Source: Microbacterium hydrocarbonoxydans (GTDB taxonomy: Bacteria; Actinomycetota; Actinomycetes; Actinomycetales; Microbacteriaceae). Taken from it: a DNA stretch of 64,000 nucleotides. Positions 1 through 8,911 of this stretch are shown here, in pieces. The DNA lies in NCBI RefSeq assembly GCF_000956475.1, contig NZ_JYJB01000004.1:124001-188000 (forward strand), in the 5' to 3' direction. The position numbers and the translations under genes were made by a program. Below the pieces are notes generated by a model. It did not search any database. It was not told the origin of the DNA and was given only the letters and a program-made list of their open reading frames with translations. Each line of letters starts with the position of its first letter. Position 1 is the stretch's first letter.

Positions 1-1245
1 CGAGATGCCGTCCTTGTCGCGCACGGTCGCAGGGTTGACCAGGTAGCCCAGCGCCTCCTCGAAGCCGAACACGATGCCGGGGGCGCGGGAGATCCACTTG
101 AAGCCGGTGAGCGTCTCGTGGAAGTCCAGTCCATGGTGCGCGGCGATCGCGCCGAGACCGGGGGAGGAGACCAGCGAGCATGCCAGGGAGGCGCCCGGCG
201 TGCCCTGCGCGGCGCGCGCAGCGCGCGCACCGAGCAGCAGCCCGACCTCGTTGCCGGTGAGGCGGCGCCAGCCGCCGTCGGCCGAGGCGTCAGGGATCGC
301 CACGGCGAGCCGGTCGGCGTCGGGGTCATTCGCGAGGATGAAGTCCGCCTCCACCCGGCGGGCCCTCGCGAATGCGAGATCCATCGCGCCGGGCTCCTCG
401 GGGTTCGGGAACGAGACGGTGCGGAACGTGGCATCCGGGCGCAGCTGCTCGTCGACGACGAGCGGCTGCGGGTAACCCGCAGCTGTGACGATGCGTGAGA
501 ACGTCTCCCAGCCGACGCCGTGCATCGCGGTGTAGACCCAGCGGAGCCCTGCGGCGGCTTCGGGCGCCGGAGCGACCTCGGCGGTGGCCGCGACATAGGC
601 GTCGACGACGTCCTCACCCGCGGTCTCGTATGCGCGGGAGCGCGGAAGCACGCCGACGTCGCCGGCATCCGCCACCCGCTGGATGTGCGCGGCGATCTCG
701 GCATCCGCGGGTGCCACGATCTGCGATCCTTCGTCTGCGCCGCCGAGGTAGACCTTGTAGCCGTTGTCGTTCGGCGGATTGTGACTCGCCGTGACCATGA
801 CCCCGGCGTCGGCGCCGAAATGGCGCACTGCGAACGCGAGCACGGGCGTCGGCAGCAGGCGAGGGAGGAGGATCGCCCGCATCCCCGCACCGGCGAACAG
901 CTCGGCCGAGTCGGTCGCGAAGACCCGGGAGTTGCGCCGGCCGTCGTAGCCGATCACGACGGTCGGGATGCGCCCTGCGGCCTTCTCGAGCAGATAGGCG
1001 GCGAATCCTGCGGCGGCCTGGGCGACCAGCACGCGGTTCATCCGGTTGCTGCCTGCGCCGAGCTCGCCGCGCAGGCCCGCCGTTCCGAAGGCGAGACGGG
1101 AATCGAAGCGATCGGCGAGGTCCGCCACGGCCGCGTCGTCTCCGGCCGAGGCGCGCGTGATCACGCCGGCCAGCTCATCGCGGGTCTGATGGTCGGGATC
1201 CTGCCGCAGCCAGGCGCGCGCTGTGGCGAGAAGCGCGTCGTTCAC
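1..1245 (-). CDS. Phosphoglucomutase/phosphomannomutase family protein (3' end cut by window edge)
   Basis: Cytosolic alpha-D-phosphohexomutase that moves phosphate between C1 and C6 of glucose or mannose, or ribose carbons in the PGM2-like branch. The visible 415 codons hold an N-terminal domain with FGTAGLRG (about residues 53-60), the phosphoserine loop TASHNP (Ser154) and the metal loop DPDADR near residue 310. The C-terminal phosphate-binding domain lies beyond position 1. The start is GTG at 1245, whose GTGA overlaps the stop of the upstream purine nucleoside phosphorylase gene, so the two are translationally coupled. That pairing suggests ribose-1-phosphate from nucleoside breakdown as a substrate (inference). 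The exact sugar cannot be told from this part. Confidence 0.9.
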   Translation of the reverse strand, partial: MNDALLATARAWLRQDPDHQTRDELAGVITRASAGDDAAVADLADRFDSRLAFGTAGLRGELGAGSNRMNRVLVAQAAAGFAAYLLEKAAGRIPTVVIGYDGRRNSRVFATDSAELFAGAGMRAILLPRLLPTPVLAFAVRHFGADAGVMVTASHNPPNDNGYKVYLGGADEGSQIVAPADAEIAAHIQRVADAGDVGVLPRSRAYETAGEDVVDAYVAATAEVAPAPEAAAGLRWVYTAMHGVGWETFSRIVTAAGYPQPLVVDEQLRPDATFRTVSFPNPEEPGAMDLAFARARRVEADFILANDPDADRLAVAIPDASADGGWRRLTGNEVGLLLGARAARAAQGTPGASLACSLVSSPGLGAIAAHHGLDFHETLTGFKWISRAPGIVFGFEEALGYLVNPATVRDKDGIS

Positions 1246-2075
1246 AGCGCCTCGATGACGCGGGCGAGCAGCTTGGTGATCACCGGTTCGGCGTGCTGTC
1301 CGGCCTCGATGACCTCGGCGTGGCTGAGCGGGGTCTGCTGGATGCCGGCGGCGAGGTTCGTGATGAGCGAGAAGCCGAGGATCTCCATGCCCGCCTCCCG
1401 TGCCGCGATGGCTTCCAGGGCGGTGGACATGCCGACGATGTGGCCGCCGATGATCTTCGCCATCTGGACCTCGGCCGGCGTCTCGTAGTGCGGACCGCGG
1501 AACTGCGTGTAGACACCCTCGTCGAGCGTCGGGTCGATCGTGCGCGCGATGTCGCGCAGCCGCTTCGAGTAGAGGTCGGTCAGGTCGACGAACGTCGCCC
1601 CTTCGAGGGGGGAGTCGGCGGTGAGGTTGATGTGGTCGCTGATCAGGACGGGCTGGCCCGGCTTCCAGGTCTCGCGGATGCCGCCGGCGCCGTTGGTGAG
1701 GACCATGATCTTCGCCCCCGTGGCCGCGGCCGTGCGGACCGAGTGGACGACGCGTCGGACGCCGTGGTCTTCGTAGTAGTGCGTGCGCGCGCCGATCACG
1801 AGGACGTTCTTGCCGTCGGGGGTGCGGATGCTGCGCAGGGTGCCGACGTGGCCCTCCAGCGCGGGCTTGGAGAAGCCGGTGACCTCGGTCGCGGGGATCG
1901 TCGCGACGGTCTCGCCGATGATGTCGGCCGCCTTGCCCCAGCCGGAGCCGAGCGTGAGGGCGATGTCGTGCTTGTCGACTCCCGAGAGCCGAGCGATGTC
2001 CGCCGCGGCAGTGGCGGCGATCTCGAACGGGTTCACGGACGGGTCATCAAGCGGATTGCTGTGGTTAACGGGCAT
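1242..2075 (-). CDS. punA: Purine-nucleoside phosphorylase
   Basis: Cytosolic enzyme that splits purine nucleosides with phosphate to the free base and (deoxy)ribose-1-phosphate, for purine salvage. The 277-aa protein is the size of trimeric (class I, mammalian-type) PNPs and carries their motifs: GSGWG near residue 44, the phosphate-site ARTHYYE, TNGAGGI near residue 129 and the C-terminal TNLAAGI. The ATG at 2075 has a -10-like TAGAGT (plus-strand 2082-2087) just 6 nt upstream, so the mRNA is probably leaderless. It overlaps the downstream mutase by 4 nt and diverges from the flavoprotein gene at 2133. Family assignment is firm; substrate range is not visible. Confidence 0.93.
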   Translation of the reverse strand: MPVNHSNPLDDPSVNPFEIAATAAADIARLSGVDKHDIALTLGSGWGKAADIIGETVATIPATEVTGFSKPALEGHVGTLRSIRTPDGKNVLVIGARTHYYEDHGVRRVVHSVRTAAATGAKIMVLTNGAGGIRETWKPGQPVLISDHINLTADSPLEGATFVDLTDLYSKRLRDIARTIDPTLDEGVYTQFRGPHYETPAEVQMAKIIGGHIVGMSTALEAIAAREAGMEILGFSLITNLAAGIQQTPLSHAEVIEAGQHAEPVITKLLARVIEAL

Positions 2076-2132
2076 GCGTCCACTCTATGAACGTGGCGGC
2101 TCACCCGCCAGGATTGCGGAAGAATGGAAGGC

Positions 2133-3572
2133 ATGTCTTTCACCCCTTTTGAGCGCACCCAGCGCGTCGCCGTCCTCGGCGGCGGTCCCGGCGGTTACGA
2201 AGCAGCTCTGGCGGCCGCCCAGCTCGGAGCCGAGGTGACCCTGGTCGAGCGCGTCGGCATCGGAGGGTCGGCCGTGCTCACCGACGTCGTGCCCTCCAAG
2301 AGCCTGATCGCCACAGCCGATGCGGCCGTCGCGATCTCCGAGGCCAGTGACCTCGGCGTGAACTTCTACGCCAAGAGCGAGAGCGGCAAGCCGCTCAAGC
2401 CGGAGATCGCGATCAATCTCGCCGCAGTGAACAAGCGGCTCATCGCGCTGGCCGGTCAGCAGTCGGAAGACATGCGGGCTGCCGTCCTCGACGCCGGCGT
2501 GCGGGTGCTCTCCGGCCACGGCAGGCTCGAGGGCGCGAACGCGATCGTCGTGTCGACCGGGGTCGACGGCACCGACTTCGATCGCATCGAAGCAGACACG
2601 ATCGTCGTCGCCGTCGGCGCGTCGCCGCGCGAACTGGACTCTGCCAAGCCCGACGGCAAGCGCATCCTCACCTGGACGCAGCTGTACGACATGAAGGCGC
2701 TCCCCGAGCACCTCATCGTGGTGGGCTCCGGAGTCACCGGCGCGGAGTTCGCCTCGGCGTACATGAACCTCGGTGCCAAGGTCACGCTGATCTCGAGCCG
2801 CGATCAGGTGCTGCCCGGCTCCGACCAGGATGCGGCCCGCGTGCTGGAGAAGGTGTTCAAGCGCGGGGGCATGCAGGTTCTGTCGAAGTCCCGCGCCGAC
2901 AAGGTCGAGGTCACCAAGGACGGGGTCGTCGCGACGCTGTCGGACGGCACGACGGTCGCGGGCTCGCACTGCCTGATGGCGGTCGGCTCGATCCCGAACA
3001 CGGCCGGAATCGGGCTGGAGGATGCCGGAGTCGAGCTGACCGACTCGGGGCACATCCGCGTGAACAAGGTCGCCCGCACCTCGGTGCCCAACATCTACGC
3101 GGCCGGCGACTGCACGAACTTCTTCCCTCTGGCATCCGTCGCATCCATGCAGGGGCGCACCGCCGTGTTCCACGCACTGGGTGACATCGTGATCCCGCTC
3201 GAGCTGCGCAAGATCACCTCGAACATCTTCACGGCCCCGGAGATCGCGACGGTCGGGTTCAGCGAGCAGGACGTGGAGGACGGCATCGCCGACGGCCTCG
3301 TCTACAAGCTCCCCCTGGCGGCGAACCCTCGCGCGAAGATGATGGGCATCAAGGACGGCTTCGTGAAGCTGATCGCCCGCAAGGGGTCGGGCACCGTGAT
3401 CGGCGGCGTGATCGTGGCCCCGAAGGCGTCGGAGCTGATCTATCCGATCGCGGTCGCCGTCGAGCGCCGCCTGACGGTCGACCAGGTCTCCCGCGTGTTC
3501 GCCGCGTACCCGTCGCTCTCGTCGAGCATCACGGACGCGTCGCGCGCGATGCACAAGGTCGTCTCGGGCTGA
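2133..3572 (+). CDS. lpdA: NAD(P)H-quinone dehydrogenase, LpdA-type flavoprotein
   Basis: FAD protein of the pyridine-nucleotide disulfide reductase fold, about 479 aa. An FAD-binding GGGPGGYEA follows the start, a second Rossmann motif GSGVTGAEFASAY binds NAD(P)H, and AAGDCT is the second FAD site. The redox-active pair expected in lipoamide dehydrogenase (CxxxxC) is absent: the segment reads GIGGSAVLTDVVPSKS, with no Cys. This matches M. tuberculosis LpdA (Rv3303c), a quinone reductase rather than an E3 subunit. I place the start at ATG 2133; an in-frame ATG at 2124 adds three residues (MEG). It is a single gene, divergent from punA, with no pyruvate-dehydrogenase genes nearby. Confidence 0.88.
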   Translation: MSFTPFERTQRVAVLGGGPGGYEAALAAAQLGAEVTLVERVGIGGSAVLTDVVPSKSLIATADAAVAISEASDLGVNFYAKSESGKPLKPEIAINLAAVNKRLIALAGQQSEDMRAAVLDAGVRVLSGHGRLEGANAIVVSTGVDGTDFDRIEADTIVVAVGASPRELDSAKPDGKRILTWTQLYDMKALPEHLIVVGSGVTGAEFASAYMNLGAKVTLISSRDQVLPGSDQDAARVLEKVFKRGGMQVLSKSRADKVEVTKDGVVATLSDGTTVAGSHCLMAVGSIPNTAGIGLEDAGVELTDSGHIRVNKVARTSVPNIYAAGDCTNFFPLASVASMQGRTAVFHALGDIVIPLELRKITSNIFTAPEIATVGFSEQDVEDGIADGLVYKLPLAANPRAKMMGIKDGFVKLIARKGSGTVIGGVIVAPKASELIYPIAVAVERRLTVDQVSRVFAAYPSLSSSITDASRAMHKVVSG

Positions 3573-3595
3573 GTCCCGGACGCGGCAGACGACTC

Positions 3596-4456
3596 GTGGT
3601 CGCAGAGGGGGATGACCGCACGGAGCGGATCCCGGTGAGCTGGCCGCGGCGCTGGGGGCCGAGCCGGAGATCACGGCCGCTCTTCATCGTCATCGGCGGT
3701 GCAGCCACCGCTCTCGTCTTCGCGGCGATGATCCCGGCAGCAGCACGCGAGGGGGCCGCGGTGCTGGCCCCGGTGAGCCTCGTCGTACTGGGCGCTGGAG
3801 CGTCGCTGCTGGGGCTTCGTCAGCCGTTCGGAAAGAAGGCGCCGGAGTTCGTCGACTCCGTGGCGCTGACGAACGCAGAGTCGATGCCGCCTGACTCCTG
3901 GGTGCACTTCATCCGGCAGCGGCGCGCCGGACTGCTGACGACGCTGGCGCTATGGTCGTTCGCCGTCGTGCCCGCCGTTCTCGTCGTCGCGGCGATCCTC
4001 ATCGGCACCAGCGGCCGGCCGCAGGCGCTGCTGGGGCTGGTGATCGCGCTGCCTGCGGCCGTGGTCATGGTGTGGACGGCCGTGCATCAGTCGATCGCGG
4101 AGTTCCGTCTCGGCTCGTTCGGGCGGCGCCCTGTCGGGCTCACGATCGGCCGCTCCGGCATCGCGATGATCCGCGTCGGCGATCCGCTGTACGTGCCCTG
4201 GAGCTCCGTGGTCTCGGTCACCGCTCTCTCGATGGGAGGGCACAGGCGGTACACGCCGCCCCTGCCTCTCATCGAAGTGCGCCTGCGCGGCGAGGAGACC
4301 GAGGTGCTGACGCTGACGCCCGCGGGCACGGATGTGCATCCGTGGGTGGTGCTGGCGGCGCTCTCGCACTATCTCGATCACCCCGCCGACCGGGCCGAAC
4401 TGGGTACGACCTTCGGTCAGCGCCGCGTCGAGCGCTGGAATGCGGCGATCAGCTGA
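3596..4456 (+). CDS. Membrane protein of unknown function
   Basis: I do not recognise a family. The 286-aa product has a short cytoplasmic Arg-rich start, two hydrophobic segments (about residues 30-70), a loop, two more (about residues 115-165), and a soluble C-terminal part of about 110 residues. The order looks like the bacterial 'PH domain plus four TM helices' architecture, with a strand-rich tail ([24 protein letters not shown]), but this is only a resemblance. The start is GTG 3596; an in-frame GTG near 3632 is possible. It lies 23 nt after lpdA and may be co-transcribed. Its stop overlaps the end of the convergent carboxylase gene by 8 nt. Confidence 0.7.
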   Translation: MVAEGDDRTERIPVSWPRRWGPSRRSRPLFIVIGGAATALVFAAMIPAAAREGAAVLAPVSLVVLGAGASLLGLRQPFGKKAPEFVDSVALTNAESMPPDSWVHFIRQRRAGLLTTLALWSFAVVPAVLVVAAILIGTSGRPQALLGLVIALPAAVVMVWTAVHQSIAEFRLGSFGRRPVGLTIGRSGIAMIRVGDPLYVPWSSVVSVTALSMGGHRRYTPPLPLIEVRLRGEETEVLTLTPAGTDVHPWVVLAALSHYLDHPADRAELGTTFGQRRVERWNAAIS

Positions 4457-6212
4457 TCGTGAGCAGCTGATGCCCTGCGGAGACCGTCGCTCCGGCATCC
4501 GCGCTGATGTTGCCCACCACGCCGTCCTTGTGCGCCTGCAGCGGCTGCTCCATCTTCATGGCTTCGAGCACGACGACCAGGTCGCCCTTGACGACCTGCT
4601 GGCCGTCTTCGACGGCGATCTTGACGACGGTGGCCTGCATGGGCGACTTCACGGCATCGCCGGAGGCGCCGGCGCTGACGCTGGTGGCGTGGCTGCGCCG
4701 TGACGGCGGCACGGCGGCCGGGCGGCCGACGGCGCTCACGGATGCCGCGACGCGGTCCGGCAGGCTGACCTCGAGGCGCTTGCCTCCCACCTCGACGACG
4801 ACCGTGTGGCGGCCGGCCTGCTCCGCCGGAGCCTCCAGCTCACCGTCCCACGCGGGGATGTCGTTGACGAACTCGGTCTCGATCCAGCGGGTGAAGATGC
4901 CGAACTCGCCGTTCTCCGCCGTGAACGCGGGGTCGCGCACCACCTTGCGGTGGAACGGCAGCACCGTCGGCATTCCCGAGACCTCGAACTCGTCGAGGGC
5001 GCGACGGGACCGCTCGAGAGCCTCGGCGCGGTCCTTGCCGGTGACGATGATCTTCGCCAGAAGCGAGTCGAACGCGCCCGAGACGGAGTCGCCTGCGGTG
5101 ACGCCCGAGTCAAGGCGAATGCCGGGGCCGCCGAAGGTCTTGAAGACGTGGATGGGGCCCGGCTGGGGGAGGAATCCTCGACCAGGGTCCTCGCCGTTGA
5201 TGCGGAACTCGATCGAATGTCCCTGGGGCTCGGGGTCGGAGTAGTCGATGACGCCGCCGGCCGCGATGCGGAACTGCTCGCGCACCAGGTCGATGCCCGT
5301 GACCTCTTCGGACACGGGGTGCTCGACCTGGAGCCGGGTGTTCACCTCGAGGAAGGAGACGGTGCCGTCAGCGCCGATCAGGAACTCGCAGGTTCCGGCG
5401 CCGACGTAGCCGACCTCCTTGAGGATGGCCTTGGACGCCGAGTAGAGCTGGGCGTTCTGCTCGTCGGTGAGGAAGGGCGCAGGCGCTTCCTCGACGAGCT
5501 TCTGATGACGGCGCTGCAGCGAGCAGTCGCGCGTCGAGATGACGACCACATTGCCCTCGGCATCCGCCAGGCACTGCGTCTCGACGTGCCTCGGCTTGTC
5601 GAGGTACTTCTCGACGAAGCACTCGCCGCGCCCGAATGCCGCGACGGCCTCGCGCGTCGCCGATTCGAAGAGCTCTGCGACCTCGTCGAGCTCGCGGGCG
5701 ACCTTGAGGCCGCGTCCGCCACCGCCGTACGCCGCTTTGATCGCGATGGGGAGTCCGTGCTCCTCGGCGAAGGCGATGACCTCGTCGGCCCCGGCCACGG
5801 GCCCGGGAGTGCCGGGGGCGAGAGGCGCCCCCACCTTCTCGGCGACGTGGCGTGCGGTGACCTTGTCTCCGAGCGCCTCGATGGCCTCGGGGGACGGTCC
5901 GATCCAGATCATGCCGGCGCCGATGACGGCACGGGCGAACTCTGCGTTCTCGGCGAGGAATCCGTAGCCGGGGTGCACGGCATCCGCTCCGGCGCGACGC
6001 GCCACCGAGAGGATCTTCTCGATCTGCAGGTAGGTCTCGGCGCTGGTCGCGCCGCCGAGGGCGTACGCCTCGTCTGCAAGACGGGTGTGCAGCGCGTCCC
6101 TGTCCTGATCGGCGTAGACGGCGACCGAGGCGATGCCCGAGTCACGGGCGGCGCGGATGATGCGGACGGCGATCTCGCCCCGGTTGGCGATAAGAACCTT
6201 CTCGATGGGCAT
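4449..6212 (-). CDS. accA: Acyl-CoA (acetyl/propionyl-CoA) carboxylase, biotinylated alpha subunit
   Basis: Actinobacterial fusion of biotin carboxylase and biotin carboxyl carrier protein (587 aa). It carboxylates its own biotin with ATP and bicarbonate; the beta subunit (13075-14664) then passes the carboxyl to an acyl-CoA to give malonyl- or methylmalonyl-CoA. Visible motifs are the N-terminal [11 protein letters not shown], the ATP-grasp Gly loop GGGGRG, the catalytic [12 protein letters not shown] and a C-terminal biotinyl domain with EAMKMEQP (biotinylated Lys near residue 553), after a Ser/Ala-rich linker. The ATG at 6212 is chosen because TAGGCT stands 7 nt upstream and the conserved N-terminus begins there. 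The beta and epsilon subunits lie 6.6 kb away. It overlaps the convergent membrane-protein gene by 8 nt. Confidence 0.93.
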   Translation of the reverse strand: MPIEKVLIANRGEIAVRIIRAARDSGIASVAVYADQDRDALHTRLADEAYALGGATSAETYLQIEKILSVARRAGADAVHPGYGFLAENAEFARAVIGAGMIWIGPSPEAIEALGDKVTARHVAEKVGAPLAPGTPGPVAGADEVIAFAEEHGLPIAIKAAYGGGGRGLKVARELDEVAELFESATREAVAAFGRGECFVEKYLDKPRHVETQCLADAEGNVVVISTRDCSLQRRHQKLVEEAPAPFLTDEQNAQLYSASKAILKEVGYVGAGTCEFLIGADGTVSFLEVNTRLQVEHPVSEEVTGIDLVREQFRIAAGGVIDYSDPEPQGHSIEFRINGEDPGRGFLPQPGPIHVFKTFGGPGIRLDSGVTAGDSVSGAFDSLLAKIIVTGKDRAEALERSRRALDEFEVSGMPTVLPFHRKVVRDPAFTAENGEFGIFTRWIETEFVNDIPAWDGELEAPAEQAGRHTVVVEVGGKRLEVSLPDRVAASVSAVGRPAAVPPSRRSHATSVSAGASGDAVKSPMQATVVKIAVEDGQQVVKGDLVVVLEAMKMEQPLQAHKDGVVGNISADAGATVSAGHQLLTIS

Positions 6213-6289
6213 GACTGTCAGCCTATCGAGAACGCCCCCGATCTCTTTGACGACTCTCCACAAGAAAGCTCTGGAAACGTGTCGGGAGG

Positions 6290-6928
6290 CTACGACCAGA
6301 GGTCGGTCCAGGTCACGCCGAGCTCGGCTGCGAGGCTCCGCACCGTGGACAGCGACATGCCGACCACGGTGGAGGGATCGCCGTCGACGCGCGTGATGAA
6401 GGCTCCGCCGAGGCTGTCGACCGTGAAGGCGCCCGCAACATGCAGCGGCTCGCCCGAGGCGACGTACGCGGCGATCTCCGCGTCCGTGATGTCCGCCGCG
6501 AAGGTGACGGATGCCGCGGCCACCGCAGTGGCCTCGACCGGAGTCGCGCCAGGCGAGATCCGGAACACGGAGTGGCCCGAGTGCAGGATGCCGGTCGCTC
6601 CGCGCATCTCGTGCCAGCGTCGTGTCGCCTCCTCGGTCGTGTACGGCTTGCCGTAGACCCGTCCGCCCACCTCGAACATGGAGTCGCCGCCGATCACGAT
6701 GCCGTCGAAATCGCCGGACGCGGCGAGGCGCTCGGCCACGTCGCGCGCCTTCGCACGGGCGAGCAGCAGGACGAGCTCATCGGGCGCGAGTTCCGCGTCG
6801 CGCTCCGACGCCGCGGCTGCGGCCACTGCGTCCTCATCGACTCCGGGCGACAGCGTGAGAGGTTCGATGCCGGCCTGACGCAGCAGCATGAGGCGAGCGG
6901 GAGAGGTGGAGGCGAGGCACACGCGCAT
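6290..6928 (-). CDS. maf: Maf-like nucleotide pyrophosphatase
   Basis: Cytosolic house-cleaning enzyme of the Maf/YhdE family (212 aa) that hydrolyses non-canonical or excess nucleoside triphosphates (dTTP/UTP or modified bases) to monophosphates. The N-terminal [16 protein letters not shown] is the family signature; [16 protein letters not shown] and [14 protein letters not shown] are the second and third blocks. The start is ATG 6928, 7 nt after a -10-like TACGGT (plus-strand 6936-6941). An upstream in-frame GTG at 6937 is less likely. It lies 77 nt upstream of the carboxylase alpha gene on the same strand, an association common in actinobacteria, and diverges from the RNA methyltransferase gene. 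Confidence 0.9.
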   Translation of the reverse strand: MRVCLASTSPARLMLLRQAGIEPLTLSPGVDEDAVAAAAASERDAELAPDELVLLLARAKARDVAERLAASGDFDGIVIGGDSMFEVGGRVYGKPYTTEEATRRWHEMRGATGILHSGHSVFRISPGATPVEATAVAAASVTFAADITDAEIAAYVASGEPLHVAGAFTVDSLGGAFITRVDGDPSTVVGMSLSTVRSLAAELGVTWTDLWS

Positions 6929-6964
6929 GCTCTCCACCGTAGCGGCCCGCCGTATCCTGGAGGG

Positions 6965-8212
6965 ATGACCTCTTCCTCAGCCCGGACGCTCGATCTGGAC
7001 ATCACCGGCATCGCGCACGGCGGCACTTTCGTCGCACGCCACGAAGGACGGGTGGTCTTCGTCTCCGATGCGATCCCGGGAGAGCGGGTTCGCGCCCGCC
7101 TCGACGATTCGTCGACGGACGATTCGAAGAGCTTCTGGCGTGCGGAGACGGTCGACGTCCTCGACGCCTCGGAGCACCGGCGCCCGCACGTCTGGGCGGA
7201 AGCCGACGTCTCACGCGACCCTTCGCAGCGCCCGGGCGGCGCCGACCTCGGGCACATCGAGCTCGCGCACCAGCGCACGCTCAAGCGTCAGGTCCTGTCT
7301 GAAGCGCTCGACAGATTCGCCGGGACCGGGCTGGACGCACCCGAGGTCGAGCCGGTCGATTCGAGCGACGGCACGGGCTGGCGTACGCGCGTCACCCTGC
7401 ATGTCGACGGCGAGGGGCGCGTGGGTCCCTACGCTGCGCGCAGTCATCGGGTGATCGATGTCGGCGCGCATCCCCTGGCCCGCCCTGCGATCGCCGACGC
7501 CGCAGCAGCGCTCGCAGGCGGCGGACCGGGGCGCATCGAGCTCGTCGAGCCGGCCGACGGCCGCGTGCGAGTCATCCGCCGGGAGGACGACGTCCGCCGA
7601 AAGGACGTCGAACGACGTCACGGCCGAGGACGCCCGCCCCGTCGCACGCACGAGACGGTTCACGAGCAGGTGGGCGACCGGCGATTCCAGGTCGACGCGG
7701 ACGGCTTCTGGCAGGTCCACCCGAGGGCGGCATCCGTCCTCGACGCCGCCGTCTACGGGCTGCTCGAAGACCACGTCGACGAGGCGGCGACGCACTACGA
7801 CCTGTACGGCGGCGTGGGGCTGTTCGCTGCAACCCTCGCCGACCTGGGCGCCACGAACATCGTGACCGTCGAGTCGAGCGCGAGGGCGACCGAGCATGCG
7901 AAGACCAATCTCGCCCCGCTCGAGGTGAATGCGGTCACTGCGCGTGTGGACAAGTTCCTGTCGACGGTCCGTCGAACCGGCGCCGGAACCGTGGTTCTGG
8001 ACCCGCCGCGCGCAGGCGCGGGCCGGGCGGTCGTGGAGGCTCTGCACGCGATGTCGCCGGAGGCCATCGCGTACGTCGCCTGCGATCCGGTCGCACTGGC
8101 CCGAGACCTCGGCACCTTCCGCTCGCTCGGCTGGCAGGTGCCGCGCATGCGGGCGTTCGATCTGTTCCCGCATTCGCACCACTTCGAGGTCGTCGCGCTG
8201 CTGACGCGCTGA
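6965..8212 (+). CDS. TRAM-domain RNA (uracil-5) methyltransferase, TrmA/RlmD family
   Basis: SAM-dependent class I methyltransferase that makes 5-methyluridine in rRNA or tRNA (415 aa). An N-terminal TRAM (OB-fold RNA-binding) domain covers about residues 1-60. The SAM-binding motif is LYGGVGLFAA. The catalytic block has LDPPRAGAG and then AYVACDP, where the Cys attacks uracil C6 (CNP in Escherichia coli RlmD, CDP here). The Cys cluster for an Fe-S centre seen in RlmD is not evident. The start is ATG 6965, with TATCCT 6 nt upstream and an overlapping GGAGGG. Which RNA and which position cannot be told from the sequence. Confidence 0.85.
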   Translation: MTSSSARTLDLDITGIAHGGTFVARHEGRVVFVSDAIPGERVRARLDDSSTDDSKSFWRAETVDVLDASEHRRPHVWAEADVSRDPSQRPGGADLGHIELAHQRTLKRQVLSEALDRFAGTGLDAPEVEPVDSSDGTGWRTRVTLHVDGEGRVGPYAARSHRVIDVGAHPLARPAIADAAAALAGGGPGRIELVEPADGRVRVIRREDDVRRKDVERRHGRGRPPRRTHETVHEQVGDRRFQVDADGFWQVHPRAASVLDAAVYGLLEDHVDEAATHYDLYGGVGLFAATLADLGATNIVTVESSARATEHAKTNLAPLEVNAVTARVDKFLSTVRRTGAGTVVLDPPRAGAGRAVVEALHAMSPEAIAYVACDPVALARDLGTFRSLGWQVPRMRAFDLFPHSHHFEVVALLTR

Positions 8213-8259
8213 CGAACCCGGGGGGTAAACCAAATGGACGAACTCAGTAGGCTGGTGCG

Positions 8260-8910
8260 ATGAGCAGGGTCGCCCTCATCGATGATCACGAGTCCGTCCG
8301 CCTCGGGCTCGAGGCCGCGTGCGCGCGCGACGGCGAGCAGATCGTGGTGTTCTCCGGCAGCACGGTCGCGTCGTATCTCGGCTGGCGCAAGGCATCGGGC
8401 CAGGCGCCCGCCGACGTCGTCGTACTCGATCTCACTCTCGGCGACGGCACCACCGTCACCGAGAATGTCGCGTCGATCGTCGCAGACGGGGCGAGCGTGG
8501 TCATCCACAGCGTGGCCGACCGTCCTGCTGCCGTGCGCGAGGCGCTGGTGGCCGGGGCCGCGGGCGTCGTGAGCAAGTCCTCGGCGCTCGACGATGTGCT
8601 CGACGCGATCCGCACGGTGGCACAGGGCGAGGCGCTCAACAACGTCGAATGGGCGAGCGCCGTCGACGGCGACCGGGAGTTCGCCGACGCGCAGCTGTCG
8701 ACGAGGGAGCGCGACGTGCTGCGTCTGTACGCCACGGGGCTGCCGCTCAAGGCCGTGGCCGATCGGCTGGGCGTCGCTTACTCGACGGCCAAGGAGAACA
8801 TCTCGCGCGTCCGCGTGAAATACGTCAGCGTCGGCCGGTCGGCGTCCACGAAGGTGGATCTGATGCGCAGGGCCATGGAAGACGGTATCTACGCGCCCGA
8901 CGGAGCCTAG
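8260..8910 (+). CDS. LuxR/NarL-type response regulator
   Basis: Two-component transcription factor (216 aa), first gene of a three-gene unit. Receiver domain at residues 1-115 with the acidic pair D8-D9, phospho-acceptor D57 in VVVLDLTLGDG, and K106 in VVSKSS. A LuxR-type helix-turn-helix follows at about residues 147-190 (LSTRERDVLRLYATG). It departs from typical members in having Tyr-Ser-Thr-Ala in place of the usual recognition-helix sequence, and a long C-terminal helix with many basic residues. The start is ATG 8260, 6 nt after TAGGCT, so the operon mRNA is probably leaderless. One base separates it from the kinase gene, its likely partner. Confidence 0.88.
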   Translation: MSRVALIDDHESVRLGLEAACARDGEQIVVFSGSTVASYLGWRKASGQAPADVVVLDLTLGDGTTVTENVASIVADGASVVIHSVADRPAAVREALVAGAAGVVSKSSALDDVLDAIRTVAQGEALNNVEWASAVDGDREFADAQLSTRERDVLRLYATGLPLKAVADRLGVAYSTAKENISRVRVKYVSVGRSASTKVDLMRRAMEDGIYAPDGA

Positions 8911-8911
8911 C

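Noticed and set aside
4806..6656. A 616-codon open frame opposite the carboxylase alpha gene
   Set aside because: Same reason: complete overlap with a clear biotin carboxylase, no recognisable protein features.
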